The position numbers and the translations under genes are program-made. The notes beneath the pieces are model-generated. The model was not told the origin of the DNA and did not search any database. It saw nothing but the letters and a program-made list of their open reading frames with translations. This document shows, in pieces, positions 21,901-34,000 of a stretch of 64,000 nt of DNA (position 1 is its first letter; the number at the start of each line of letters is the position of its first letter). Origin of the DNA: Gorsachius magnificus (taxonomy: Eukaryota; Chordata; Aves; Pelecaniformes; Ardeidae); NCBI GenBank assembly GCA_034008185.1, contig CM067086.1, positions 67,812,286 through 67,876,285 of the forward strand, written 5' to 3'.

Positions 21901-24900
21901 CAGGAAACTTTAGACTCAATTGGTTTGAAACAGAGTAGGTGCAATGCTACTCTTACCTTAATTTACAGTTGCTCTTGCAGCACACTCTAATAAAGTCAAT
22001 GGTATTTTCAGTTGTATGTTGGGAACAAGCGGATTAGGCTGTTCAAAAGGATTTCCAAAGAGATCCAAGTTCTCAAGACAGAGTTTCCTAAAATCACTGG
22101 GCAAGAACGGAAGTTTGTTTCGTGCTGCTGACAGAAAGCGTAGGTGATCTAACTGGCCAATCTTGAATGGCAACCTAATCAACTCATTGTCATCGAGCTT
22201 TAAATTAACGAGTTCTCGCAGCTGGCAAAACTGAATTGGAAGTGCTTTAATTTTGTTTTGGCTGAGGTCCAAGAACTGAAGAGATTTCTGAAGGGTGGAG
22301 CTGCACAGAGCCCCACTGAAGGACTCCAGGTGATTGTCGTGCAAATTAAGCTCCTGAAGACAGATCAGGTCACCAATAGTAGCTGGCAGCTGCTTAATAT
22401 GGTTATGGCTTAGGTCTAGTTTTCGGAGTTTCTTCAAGCAAAGCACACGCGTGTCGATCCGAGCAAGTTTGCAGTAGGAGGCTTGGAGATGTTCGAGGGA
22501 GTAAGGAAAGTTTTTGGTGAGAGGATAGTCCCTTCTTGAAGTTATGATCATTTTTGTCTTCGGTTTTTCAACTTCTGAGGTCTTTGCAGGTACCAAAGCT
22601 GAGAGCGGGAGAGCTCCTATGTCGGTCCCTTGGTGAGCCAGTCTCACAGCTGAAAGGAAATTCTTTAAATTGCTGGCATTTGCCTACAGGAAAACACAAA
22701 TGTGGAATTAAAAGTTCATTATTCTTGTACTCATTTGTACTAACGCTGTCTGAATTATTTTGTACATGTATCAGGAGATACCAACTCAGCAGGGCAATGA
22801 AATGGGAAAAGGGAAACAACACCGGCTTATCAGGTTGGCGTGCTGTTTACAGTATTTAAGAACAAATGGCATGCAATTTGCACGAGAAGTTACGACCTCT
22901 CTGAATAATCTAGATCAAACAAACTGCGTTGCATTACTCAGAAAAGGAACAAAGCACTGAATTCACAGCTGAAAATAAAGTGCAGAAAAAAAGCCTGACG
23001 CACCCTGATCTTCCTAACCTGCAACATGATAAAGGGACAGTTTATACAAACACACAGAGATCTAAAACTTGAGGCAATCATTTCTGAAAGCTGCAAGGAA
23101 GAAAAAGGCTGGAAGCTGAGGTTAAATTTAACATAAAGGAAGGTGGAAAGCTTCAAGGCAGGTTAAGGAAGTGCTTCTGGTCACACACAGCTCTAGTTGT
23201 GCCAGTGTCAAACAAGAGGATAATTACCTGCAGTCCTCCTGCAAACAAGTGACAAGTTTTGCTTCAGGTGGGATATAATACAATGGCAGAAAGGACAGAG
23301 AGTCAAATTAATGCAGCATCAGATGACCTGTATTTTAAATACAGGTCAAGAAAGCTGCGATACGTTTGTTATACTGGTTTGATTAAGTTTTACGAATAAT
23401 GGGGTGACCAAATGTTTCTCTTCTAAATTTCCCAGCAAGTCTCTGCTCAAGCTGATGTGCAGCTGACAGACACCAAGCTATAAAGCGAATTATAAAATAA
23501 AAAGCACGATGCATCCACACAAGCACAAGTCATCTCTCATTGCAGGAAAGAACAAACCTGGAGTTTTGATACGGCCCTGAGTCGAGAGGCTTGCGCTCTG
23601 TTCCCAGCTGTAACTTGCCCAACCCTAGCACCTGGATGCCCATTTCTGCACCTGAATGACAATTTTGCTCTTACATGTTTATACCAAATTCCAGAGTGTC
23701 CAGGACTAGCTTACATAACATGCTATAAGCAGCTAGCACAACAGAGCAATGACCTTGGGAGACTTCTGGATGCTGATGTGATATTTAGCTTTTTAGTAGG
23801 GCCAGCTGTGACAGGACAAGGGGGGATGGTTTTAAACTGAAGCAGGGTAGGTTTAGACTGGATATAAGGAGGAAATTCTTTACAATGAGGGTGGTGAAAC
23901 CCTGGCAGGGGTTGCCCAGAGAGGGGGTGGAGGCCCCATCCCTGGGAACATTCCAGGCCAGGTTGGAGGGGGCTCTGAGCAACCTGATCTAGTTAGCGGT
24001 GTCCCTGCTCACTGCAGGGGGGTTGGACTAGATGACCTCTAGGGGTCCCTTCCAACCTAAAACATTCTATGATTCTATGATTCTATAAATGAAGACAATA
24101 AAGGTCAAACATATTTGATTGCATCAAACCTAAAATGACTGTTCTCCTTAAATCCCAGGCACATCTATTCTCTTAATTCCAGAGGCTAAAAGCCAAAATC
24201 TTTTGTATCCAAGACCACCAACATTCATTATCTCAGTCAATCTAACTAAAACAGGCAGCCACGGGACTCCCCCTAACTACAGGCAGATCTGTCATGTTTC
24301 CAAGGGTAATAGAAGCTAAGGAAATTTGGAAGTAAGGAGAAGTCCTCCAGATCTGTAAAGACCAACCAAAATACTTAACTATGTATTAGAATTGAGTTAC
24401 AGGCAGTATTTCTTTGATCTCAAAGCATGAAATGCAACAGATACCTGTTTCTTGTAGCCAAAAGCTCTAGGTTGTTAAGAATAAGTTTATGGGCTGTTCG
24501 TGTGACTTCAAAAGAACAGTACTTTGTGTTCTGGATCCTTGAGACAAATTTCCTCCACAAGACCTTTGTAAAGGCAACGTAGTGTCTGTACACCTTGTTG
24601 TTGAGAAACCTTGAGTGTGTTGAGAAAAACACTAAGACACATCTAAGAAAAAAAAAAGCAAAGAATCAGTTGGAAGAGCTCAGGACAGGATTTTCTGCTC
24701 CAAGTCTGAAGTCTCAACCACAGAAAGGATGTTAGGAAAAGAGGTTAATCTGTGTTGATGCCTTCCAAGTCCCTTGTTTCAGAACTAAATGAATGATGAC
24801 AAGGCAATCGGAGGTTACATGGATTTCAGACCTTGCATGCAATGCAGCAGGCACAGGCTTGCTGAAGGAAAAAAAACCCCCAAACCACAGTGACTTTATT

Positions 24901-27489
24901 ATTATTTTTGCTCCAGGGTTGAATGCTCCAGACCGACGTTTCTCAACTCGATGTGGCTGAATGCAGCAAATCCCACTGCCTGGCAGAGTACAAAGAGTGG
25001 GGTTTTGCATGGTAGTTGCACGCAGTCGGTGTAGTCATACCTGGAAATCTCTTTTCTACAAAGCTTTTGTCCATCTTTGAGAGTTAAGAAGCCTTTCTGT
25101 AATGAAATTATGGAAGACTAGCAGAAACACTACGGAAAAGTTAGCAGTGATCGTAAATTGGGTTTCTGGATTTGGAGCATTTCAGAGGAATATGTAGTTT
25201 CACTGGCTTTGGAGGAATTTAGTGGATTTGTTCCTGGAGCTTGACAGTATGAGGGTGAGCCTTACGCTAAAAATGAGGAGTGAGGATCTAGCCTCCTTGA
25301 GCAACTCTGGTCATTACTCTAACTCCTGTTTCATTAGACTGAGACTTTCTTTTCAGTCTAACAATGTCACGGACGATCTTATACAGAAAACAACAGATGT
25401 AGGTCCTAACTAAATTACTACCCACACTAAAAGAGTGTCTGTCACAGTGTCCTCACAGGCCCTACAGAGGATCTAAATTACTTCTTGTAGCACTAAGACA
25501 CAAACCTTTCCTGTCTAATTTTATACTGCTAGTAGATCCTCTTACAACAGGCTGGCTTTTCTACCTTTGTCCCAAGACAAACTTTTTGTCTTCTCACACT
25601 TCAGCAGAAATACTTGGAGTAAAGGATGTAGCTTTTTGGATCTAACGCAAGACACGCGAGTGTTCTTTTTCGCAAGATACAGAGCACATTTGCTTCTGAC
25701 AAGAAAGAAATTGATCTGATATGGTCACATGCTACTTCTTTTATATTTAACCTTGCAATGCAAACTGCTCTCTTCATCAAATTAAGGCTGCTTTCCTCAC
25801 CACCACAGCCTTCGCTCTTGCACAGACAAGGTATTTCCAGTTCACCATAGTGCTGTGCCACATTCTGCAAAATCTTGGGCTACCACAACTATATTCAGGT
25901 ATTGGCCTTATTCCCAATACAGTGCTTTTTCTTTCTTGCTGTGTCATATTTGTTTTCTTTTCAGTAAGTCACCATGCCGAGTACAGATTCATTCACCTTG
26001 TTTCTCAAGCAGACCTCACAGCCCGCCCCGAGCTCCGCTCCCCTCTGGCAAGGCTATTGTCAGTCCCCGTTGTGGCTGCAGTTTAAAAACCACCCTGTGC
26101 ATTTCTCCTCTGCCAGGCCCTTTGAGAAAGCATTCTGCTTGTGAAGGAATAAGCTTCACCACTCATGCTTACAACTGCTCAGCCTGACATCACTGAAATG
26201 ATTAATGGACCTCCTTCAGGCCAGAGAGCCACAGTTGCAACAAAAAGTCAAAATTATTTTCCAAGCAATCAATATTACTTGCTTTTCTTTACACGTCCTA
26301 ACTCTAAGGTTAAGCTTAAGGAAAAGCTGCCCTGCTTTCCTCTTCTACAAAGCTACAAAAGATTACTGCAACAGGCACAGAAAAAATCCTTACCAACATA
26401 AAAATTGAACATTAGTATGTGATTTTTTTTTTTATGGTGGGTTTAGTGTTATTAAAAACACTTTACAGATTCCAAATATCCTTTGAACTGTAAATAAATA
26501 CACTGTTGAGTTCTACTATCAGCTAAGCACTAAGGTGAGATGGTGCCTGTACTGCTGATCCATACTGTGTGTCTCCAGCTTTGAAAACCACAGTGGGCAC
26601 ACTGCTTGTCCACTAAGACAAAAGTATTCTCTGGTTTTTTTCATTAAAAAGACGGCAAGCAATAACTGTTTCACAGAATTTACAGCCAAAGAGCAAGATA
26701 TTGTATCAGAGAGATGAAAAAAGTTGTTTCTCTCCAAACAAGCTGCAAAGAACAACATGAAAAATGGACTTTTCCCCTCCTGCTGTTTCTCCAGAGGGAG
26801 CAGAAGGGAGAATCAGAACACAGCCCAGAAAAGAAGCCGGGCTCAGCCTGCCCGGCACAAAAAGAGTGAGCCCCCTCATATTTTCCTCTTTGCTGTAGCC
26901 TGCTGATACAAAGCCAGGCTCCTTCAGGCTGCCTGGCTTACATCTCCTGTGCCAAAGCTCAGCCGCAGCGTCGCATTTGTCAGAGGGACCCCAAGGAGAC
27001 AGCCCGGGGCCCCACCGGAGCCCGCCCGGATCCCCAGCGAGCCGCCCTCCACACGCCGCTCGGTTTCGAGCCACGGGCACGGCACCGATTCCTCGTGGGA
27101 GCCCCGGGCCGCCACAGCCGCGGCCCCCGCCACCCACCTTGCTGAGGCAGACGTCCACGGCGGGCTCCCGGAGGCGCACGGTGGCCTTGCCCTCCTCCAC
27201 GAACCGGGTGATCGATGTTCTCCTGCACCTACGGGGCACAGCGGGCGCTCAGCAGCCGCGGCGGAGCGAGGGGACCCGCCCCGGTCCCGGTCCCGGCTCC
27301 CCCCGCCCCGTCCCGGCTCCCTCCTCACCCCCGGCGCCGCCATCCCCACCTTGTAGCGAGCGCCGACCCGGTCCCGCGCCGTGCACACCATGAGGTAAAC
27401 GCCGCCGTCCCGCGCCCGTCCGGGCGGGCGGCCGAGCGAGAGGAGCGCCCTGGTGCCGCGGCCGCGGCCTCGCCCCACTGCGCCTCATC
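18704..27489 (-). CDS. LRR1: LRR1, leucine-rich repeat CUL2 substrate receptor (four exons, frame disrupted)
   Basis: LRR1 (PPIL5/LRR-1) is a substrate receptor of CUL2 ubiquitin ligases, needed in the nucleus to extract the CMG helicase at replication termination. Four exons match the vertebrate gene: 27350-about 27489 (RALLSLGRPPG, VYLMVCTARDRVGARYK), 27138-27228 (FVEEGKATVRLREPAVDVCLSK), 21957-22683 (six leucine-rich repeats), 18704-18956 (RIPYG to the stop, with HVAHTVVLVDNMGGTEAP). Splice borders are canonical. Conservation is high, but the exons do not form one frame: the N-terminus has no usable start, exon 2 is 91 nt where 99 are expected, and exon 3 ends in TAA plus one base, one nucleotide short of the phase exon 4 needs. 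It is either a decaying gene or one damaged by consensus errors; the latter is favoured because RPS29 shows the same type of defect. Confidence 0.88.
18957..21956 (-). other. LRR1: LRR1 intron 3
   Basis: About 3 kb between exons 3 and 4, with donor GTAAGA (21951-21956). It contains the CR1 at 20434-20807 and a T-tract at about 19783-19801. No embedded gene is seen. Confidence 0.75.
20434..20807 (+). mobile_element. CR1 LINE, 3' fragment, in LRR1 intron 3
   Basis: Runs from ctcttctggagcagagg through cctcatcgctccctacaac and ggtttagtggtggc to ttccaacctgaatgattctgtgattctat. It is antisense to LRR1. Confidence 0.93.
21957..22683 (-). CDS. LRR1: LRR1 exon 3 (leucine-rich repeat domain)
   Basis: 727 nt with acceptor TTTTCCTGTAG. 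It starts ANASNLKNFLSAVRLAHQGT and carries six consecutive leucine-rich repeats, recognisable from LRKLDLSHNHIKQLP, LQELNLHDNHLESF, LQFLDLSQNKIKALP, LVNLKLDDNELIRLP, LRFLSAARNKLPFLP and LENLDLFGNPF. The last codons before the donor are GTA AAT TAA G, so the exon ends in a stop plus one base. Homologues continue two bases into a codon here, implying one lost nucleotide. Confidence 0.93.
22684..27137 (-). other. LRR1: LRR1 intron 2
   Basis: About 4.5 kb, donor GTGGGT at the exon 2 edge. It contains a CR1 at 23789-24086 and otherwise AT-rich DNA. The right end (26930-27137) is CpG-rich. Confidence 0.75.
23789..24086 (+). mobile_element. CR1 LINE, 3' fragment, in LRR1 intron 2
   Basis: Subfamily beginning tttttagtagggcc, with gcagggtaggtttagactgg and ggttggactagatgacctc, ending in three attctatg units. 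Confidence 0.94.
27138..27228 (-). CDS. LRR1: LRR1 exon 2 (8 nt shorter than expected)
   Basis: Acceptor CCCCGTAG, donor AAG|GTGGGT. The 5' part reads VQENID in the frame of exon 1. The 3' part reads ITRFVEEGKATVRLREPAVDVCLSK in a different frame, the one that continues into exon 3. The vertebrate exon is 99 nt (33 codons); this one is 91. The missing 8 nt lie at about 27212-27217. Confidence 0.85.
27350..27489 (-). CDS. LRR1: LRR1 exon 1 (N-terminus incomplete)
   Basis: Donor TACAAG|GTGGGG. The frame RGTRALLSLGRPPGRARDGGVYLMVCTARDRVGARYK (written here as separate blocks: RGTRALLSLGRPPG, RARDGGVYLMV, CTARDRVGARYK) matches the LRR1 PH-like N-terminal region. Going upstream, this frame meets TGA with no ATG. 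An ATG AGG at about 27485-27490 is in another frame. About a dozen residues expected between the start Met and the ALGLR-like segment are absent, in a very GC-rich context. Confidence 0.75.
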
Positions 27490-27822
27490 CCCCCCGCCGC
27501 CCCGGGGGGGCGGCACCGCCCGGGGGCCCCCGCGCTCTCCGCGCACAGGCGCCCGCCGCTCTGCCTGGCTCCCGTGGCTCCCGCCGGCCGCCCGCCGCCG
27601 CCGCCGGCCAGGGGTTACGGAGCCGCCCGACGGAAGGGCTCGAAGGGCGGGAAGGGAGGGCGGCGGTACCGGCGGCACCGGCAGCGGCGGGCAGCCCGAG
27701 CCAGGGGCCCTCAGCGCGGGGCTGCGCACCTACGCCCCCTGGGGGGGGGGGGGGGGGGGGCCGGGGGGTCGGGGGGCGGGGGCGTGGGCGACGGCGGGGG
27801 GGCGGGGGGGAGGGCGGTGCGA
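27490..27822. promoter_or_regulatory. LRR1: LRR1 CpG island / promoter region with G-runs
   Basis: Extremely GC- and CpG-rich DNA upstream of LRR1 exon 1, including a G20-class tract at about 27741-27761 and further G-runs to 27820 that could form G-quadruplexes. It is the inferred LRR1 promoter. Confidence 0.5.
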
Positions 27823-28425
27823 GGGGACACGGGGGAGCTGAGGGGAAGGGGGGCGGGGGACAGGGGAGCTGAGGGGGATGGCGGTCGGGGACATGGGGGA
27901 GCTGAGGGGATGAGGGGACACGGGGGAGCTGAGGGGACAAGGGGTGCTAGGGGACACGGGGGAGCTGAGGGGATGAGGGGACATGGGGGAGCTGAGGGAA
28001 CAAGGGGTGCTAGGGGACACGGGGGAGCTGAGGGGATGGCGGGTGTGGGGGGACACGGGGGAGCTGAGGGGACGCGGGGGAGCTGAGGGGATGGTGGGTG
28101 CAGGGGGACACGGGGGAGCTGAGGGGACATGGGGGAGCTGAGGGGCTGGCGGTGTGAGGGGACACGGGGGAGCTGAGGGGATGAGGGGTGCGAGGGGACA
28201 CGGAGGAGCTGAGGGGACAATGGGTGGCGGGGGACTCGGGGGAGCTGAGGACACGGGGGAGCTGAGGGGTGGCGGGTCGGGGGGACATGGGGGAGCTGAG
28301 GGGACGAGGGGACATGGGGGAGCTGAGGGGATGGCGGGTGTGAGGGGACATGGGGGAGCTGAGGGGACGAGGGGACACGGGGGAGCTGAGGGGATGAGGG
28401 GTGCGAGGGGACATGGGGGAGGCAC
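27823..28425. repeat. G-rich minisatellite (core ggggacacgggggagctgag)
   Basis: About 600 bp of imperfect tandem copies of a 20-nt core, ggggacacgggggagctgag. The copies are separated by variable linkers (gggatgagg, gggacaaggggtgctag, gggatggcgggtgtga), giving periods of about 20 to 45 bp. The G-rich strand is plus. It keeps open a long Pro/Ser-rich minus-strand frame that is an artefact of the repeat. Confidence 0.92.
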
Positions 28426-28589
28426 CCCTGCGGGCATGCTGGTCCCTGGTGGTCCCTGGGCCCGGTGGGCAGGGGTGACACCAGCTTGCACCGCCCATGC
28501 TGGCAGCAGTGAGGCGCCCAGGCCGGGGGGTGAGGAACACGGGATGGGGCAGGCGGGTTGCCCGGCCTCAGTGGCGGGATGTGTGTGTG

Positions 28590-28859
28590 TTGTGGCAGGA
28601 CAAGGGGTGATGGCTTTAAACTGAAGCAGGGCAGGGTTAGACTGGATCTAAGGAGGAAATTCTTTCCAGTGAGGGTGGTGAAACCCTGGCAGGGGTTGCC
28701 CAGAGAGGGGGTGGAGGCCCCATCCCGGGGAACATTCCAGGCCAGGTTGGAGGGGGCTGTGAGCAACCTGATGTGGTTCAAGGTGTCCCTGCTCCTGCAG
28801 GGGGGTTGGGCTGGGTGACCTCTGGGGGTCCCTTCCCACCCAAAACATTCTGATTTTAT
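28590..28859 (+). mobile_element. CR1 LINE, 3' fragment
   Basis: tgtggcaggacaaggggtg, then gtgaaaccctggcagggg, ggccaggttggaggggg and cccacccaaaacattctgat. Same subfamily as the 23789 copy. The terminal ATTCTATG units are eroded. Confidence 0.92.
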
Positions 28860-29536
28860 GTGGCTGCTCACTGGGGCGCAGGTCCAGCACTGCAGGCAAA
28901 TCTTTTGGGCAATTTCAGCAATGTGGTATGTAACGGAGGAAGAGAGAGGTCTTCCAAGAAATCTTTCTGCGTGGTCATTCGCAAAGGCGCCCCACGCTCC
29001 CGCTGACCTTCCGCCCCGCGCAGCGACAGCAGAAGCGGCTGCCGGTGGCGGAGCGTCACCTCAGTGACGGCCTCCTGTCCCCAGCGCGGCGGAGCTGGGT
29101 CGGCTGAGGCGCGGGTTTGCTGCCGCAGAAGAGGCTCGGGTAGCGGAGCCGCGGGGGTTCAGAAACCCAGCTTGGGTAAAAAGCCACGTTCGTGCGCTGT
29201 GACGCGCAGTTGCCACTTGGTTGAGGTGCCAGTGCCCCCCTTTATCCTCCTCCTCCTCTTCCTCCTCTGGCGGCTGTAGCTCAGACTCCAAGCAACGGGA
29301 TTACGGGGTGGCGGGGGGCTCGTTGCCTGCGGGCCGTTCGCCGAGGGGATGCGGTGGGCGAAAGGCGCGGCTGCCCCTGCTGCTGCCCCCACCGGCCTCG
29401 CCTCACCCCTGCCCAGAGAGCCAGTTTGCGCTGCATCCACCTGAATTTAGGAGGGAAAAGATAATAATAATAAAAAATAAAAATCAGCGAATCCTTGCCG
29501 TGTTGGCTTTCCACATTTGTTTTTTGAGGACTTCGC
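28860..29536. other. GC-rich spacer
   Basis: No gene is recognised. CpG-rich from about 29000 to 29420, then a short AT patch (29455-29480). It could be part of the LRR1/7SL regulatory region. Confidence 0.4.
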
Positions 29537-29818
29537 AGAATCCCAGAGTGGCAGGGGTTGGAAGGGACCTCGGGAGCTCCCCCAGTGCCACCCCCCTGCC
29601 CAAGCAGGCTCACCCAGAGCAGGGGGCACAGGCAGCGTCCAGGGGGGGTTGAAGATCTCCAGAGAAGGAGACTCCACAGCCCCCCCGGGCAGCCTGGGCC
29701 AGGGCTCGGGCACCCTCACAGTCAACAAGTTCTTCCTCACGTTCAACTGGAACCTCTTCTGCTTCAGGTTGTGCCCATGGCCCCTTGTCCTGGCGCTGGG
29801 CACCATTGAGAAGGGCCT
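29537..29818 (-). mobile_element. CR1 LINE, 3' fragment (second subfamily)
   Basis: Plus-strand text runs from gcagaatcccagagtggcag through ccaagcaggctcacccagag to cccatggccccttgtcctgg. This is the reverse complement of the CR1 subfamily seen at 44284-44662. Confidence 0.92.
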
Positions 29819-30057
29819 GATTTAGGCTTTAAATTCCGCTCTGTAATCTTAACTGTTAAAACCAACTCTTTTTTTTTTTTTTTTCTTTTTTCCGGACTCG
29901 GAGCGTGCGCACACAAGGCGGGTGCCTGCGGCCGCCAGCAGGGGGCGGTGCGCGCAGGGTCGGCGGTGCCGTGGGGCGCGGGGCAAAAGGCGTTGGGGTG
30001 CGGGGAGCCCCTCCCCGGCGCCCCGGAGCGGGGTGTTGTGTAGCGGCGCAGGGTGCC

Positions 30058-30061
30058 AAAA
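30058..30061 (-). terminator. Pol III terminator of 7SL RNA gene
   Basis: AAAA on the plus strand is TTTT on the minus strand, directly after the 3' end of the 7SL RNA, as required for Pol III termination. Confidence 0.75.
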
Positions 30062-30360
30062 GGAGCCCGCGTCTCTCTGTGTTGCCCAGGCTACGCTGCA
30101 GTGGCTATTCACAGGCGCCATCCCGCTACTGACCGGCACGGGAGCTTTGACCTGCTCCGTCTCCGACCTGGGCCGGTTCACCCCTCCTTAGTCAACCTGG
30201 TGTCCCCCGGCTCCCCGGGAGTCACCATATTGATGCCGGCCTTAGCGCGGACGCCCGCTCGGCATAGCGCACTGCAGCCCAGAACTCCTGGGCTCAAGCG
30301 ATCCGGCGGGCTCAGCCTCCCGAGTAGCTGGGACTACAGGCGCGCGCCACCGCGCCCGGC
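30062..30360 (-). ncRNA. RN7SL1: 7SL RNA (signal recognition particle RNA) gene
   Basis: The RNA scaffold of the signal recognition particle, made by Pol III, which targets secretory ribosomes to the ER. Read on the minus strand from 30360, the sequence starts GCCGGGCGCGGTGGCGCG and continues with CCTGTAGTCCCAGCTACTCG (Alu domain), TCAATATGGTGAC, then GGGTGAACCGGCCCAGGTCG and GGAGCAGGTCAAA (S domain, helix 8 with the SRP54 site), CCACTGCAG and CCTGGGCAACA. At 299 nt it equals the usual 7SL length and is bounded by a T4 terminator. The two domains and closing ends are all present, so it looks like a functional gene, not an Alu-type fragment or retrocopy. It diverges from RPS29 with about 190 bp between starts, as I recall for human RN7SL1. 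Confidence 0.95.
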
Positions 30361-31095
<735 letters not shown>

Positions 31096-34000
31096 GGCAT
31101 GCGTGCATTTGCCTTTTGTAAAGGTTCTAGGGGCTACGGGGCTTCCATTCATGGTGACCCTCCCGGAGGGGTGGGTGCTGCGCTGGGGACAGGCCCAAAT
31201 TCAGCCTGTCCTGGTGTCCTCAGCTTTCCCCCACAAAACCAGGGGGCTTCAAGAGTGCTGATGCTTGTACGATGCCACCGAGCCTTCAGGTTTGCGAGCA
31301 GAGCAGTAGAGTGGTTCGCTTAAAGCGACTGGTAGGGTCAGAGCGCAGCTGCCAGTAAGGCCGGACTTGCTTAGGTTAGAAGCTGTCAAACTCTGCTCTT
31401 GCTAAGGTAGAGAACAGTGAAGTTACAGCACATCTGTGGTGCAGCGCTGTACCTCGAGCTCTGTGCCTGAGCCTTCCTCGCTCCTTAGGAGCTGTGGCAC
31501 TTCAGGATGCGGGGAGCTGGGGGGAAGTTACAGTTGATACCAAAATGAGATGAGGTACTGACACCCTGAGCCTCTGGATAGGGCAGGTGTCGCCTGCAGT
31601 CTGTGTGTGATCTGCTGTGTGGTCTGAACCTGCTCCCTCTGAAAGAAGTGAATCAACACAGTTGGAGCCACACTGCCCTTCTGCTTCATCTGAGTTTTTT
31701 TTTCCTGAGGCTTCCAGCCACTTAAAGGCTGTGGTATGATAGGACTGAAGGGAGTTGGGCACTGGAATGCTTGTCAGGTGTGCCCAAGGCCTGCAGTTGG
31801 GCCTTCTAGTTCCCTCTCAGGGGGTTAAAAGTGTCAGGGCACTGTCCTGCTGGCTGTGGGGCAGCTCTGCTGAAGCTGTGCTGCTCTGTGGGAGATCACT
31901 GCCTTTTTTTTTTTTTGTCCCACTGCTTATTAGACTGAACAAGATGGGGTGGTGGTGAGGAGGGAATGGGAACAAACCTGGGCAGTGGCCTGGTGGCTGG
32001 AATGTTTCTTCTGTGCAGTGGTCAAGCAGTCCCTCCCGAGGCAAAGAGGGCACTGCCCCTCATCCCTGTCCTTGGTGAGTACCTCGCCGCACCACGGTGC
32101 GGCTGTACTTTCCTGCCACGGGTTCTGTGGTGGTGGAAGCAGAGATGTGACAAATCCTGCAGGTGTGAGGAAGCAGATGGGCATGCCTGACATCACAGCT
32201 TTGGCCCTTCAGCGAGCTTCAATGTCAAACTTCCCATGAGGAACCTCTGGGGCCGCGCAGCAGCTGAGCAGGGGTTTGAGGTGTGTTTACAGCAAAAGCT
32301 GAAGGGCTGGGGGATAAGGCTGTGGGTTGGCAGCAGCAGTGTGGAGCTCGGGGAGCTGCTTTTCCACCAGCTGGCCAGATAAACTTGTGCTGCTATGGGC
32401 AGCCAGCTGGTGACAGCTGTTTAGGAATTACCTGAGACTAATTTAATGAAACTTGGGAAAATGCTTGCTAAGTACTGCAAAACAAATGTGAAATGTGAGT
32501 TAAAGCAGGTAGCTGGGTTAATTCCTACCTCTGGGGCGGAAACATGGTGTTATCCTCCCAAGAGCTGCTGCTGTGGCTTCATTGCGAGGGGACTAAACCT
32601 GCAGCTAGCTATAGGGGAGGAACAGCTAAGCCTGGGATACTGAATAAGATAAATAGTTAAGAGTTAAATACAAAAATTAAAAAGTAATTGTATGGGGCTG
32701 CCTTGCTCAGCGGATTTCCACCTTCCCTTTGCCTTGAGGCAGCGACATCAGACAGAACAGATTTCTGCAAGGGTTTCTCCACTCTCCCAACGCACCCCTT
32801 CTCAAAATGCCATGCAGACTGTGGTGGATGGATGTGCTGACCAGCCATGGCACGCCTGCTGTAGCCTGGGAGGGTGATGGTGAGCAAGCAGTTCCTTTTG
32901 GCTGCTCCTGTGACCAAAGGCAGCCCTGCGTGGCACATGGGGATGCAGATTTGGGGTCCCTTGGGGAGCTCTGGCTGGTGCTGATAGAGGTTTGGTGCTG
33001 GTCTGGGGAAGGGTCAACTTTGCTGCAGCTGGAGGATGCTGTTGGGCCTGTCTCTCTGAGAAATGGTTAAATCCCTGGTTCCTACCTGCAAACTCTTCAG
33101 TGTAAAGGTGAGCTTCTATATCAAATAAATAAAAAGATTTAGTTCTTCTGGTGAATTTTTTTTTTTTCCCCTCTCTTCTATTTCTGCTGATACACAGTTG
33201 AATCCTATGGGATGCATTTGTTTGGCACAGTGTGACACTGAAAACTCAGAAAACACTGGTGCACTTTCCTAACCAGTTACTGAATTCCTTACACCAGGGG
33301 GATTCTTACTGGAGAAGAGTAAGTCTTTTGTTCTTCAGCATTACTTTAACTCATGCTACAATGGGAAATATTTGTTCTTTTTCAAGCGACTAAACTCCTC
33401 AGCTTTGCTGCTCCTGATCCCCAGCAGAGAATGGGGAGCTGTGGTGCGAGAGCTGGTTTCCCAGCAGCTGATGTGAATCTCCATGAACCCCGCTGGGGAG
33501 CTGTGCCGGAGGAGCTGGTAGCACTGGGTTAAGCTGTTGTTTGGGCTCTATGGAGAAGGATAACTGGGCAGAAGTGTGAAATGCCAGGAGTGGATGCGAT
33601 GCCAGCTTCGTATTTGAGAGCTTTGAGCTTCTCCTCTGTCGGGGAAGGTGTGACCCACACACTGTGCCTCTGGGGGGCGGCGGTTGTGAGGGTGGTGTTA
33701 ACCTGGCTGGGTCCAGAGAAGCGAATCCCCAATTCCTGCTGAGCCATGCTGCCTGGGGTGGTGTCCTGACACCAGGGAGAAATAAATCTGATGACCTGCC
33801 CCAAGGGCTTGTGTTAAAGCTGGTAGCTCACTGTGATTGCCAACACCCAAACCTGATAACCAGTCAGGTACTGTGAAAGATGCTTCTCGCTTTTACTCCA
33901 TGCTCTTTTCAGATAGCTCTCAATAACTGACTGTAGCGTAAAATTTCAGCAAAACACAAAATCAGTAATTTGCAAAATGGGAGGGGAGGGGTTTTGCAGT

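Noticed and set aside
22684..27137. Possible nested gene in LRR1 intron 2 (open frames near 24420-24632 and 25600-25870)
   Set aside because: Short, no recognisable domain, no splice or promoter context.
27711..28871. 386-codon Pro/Ser-rich minus-strand open frame
   Set aside because: It spans the G-rich minisatellite and a CR1. The periodic SSPxLPxVPS repeat is simply the minisatellite translated; no start context or conservation.
30062..30360. Alu-like SINE interpretation of the 7SL sequence
   Set aside because: Alu is primate-specific. The copy here retains the full S domain, exact 7SL length and a Pol III terminator, and lacks a poly-A tail.
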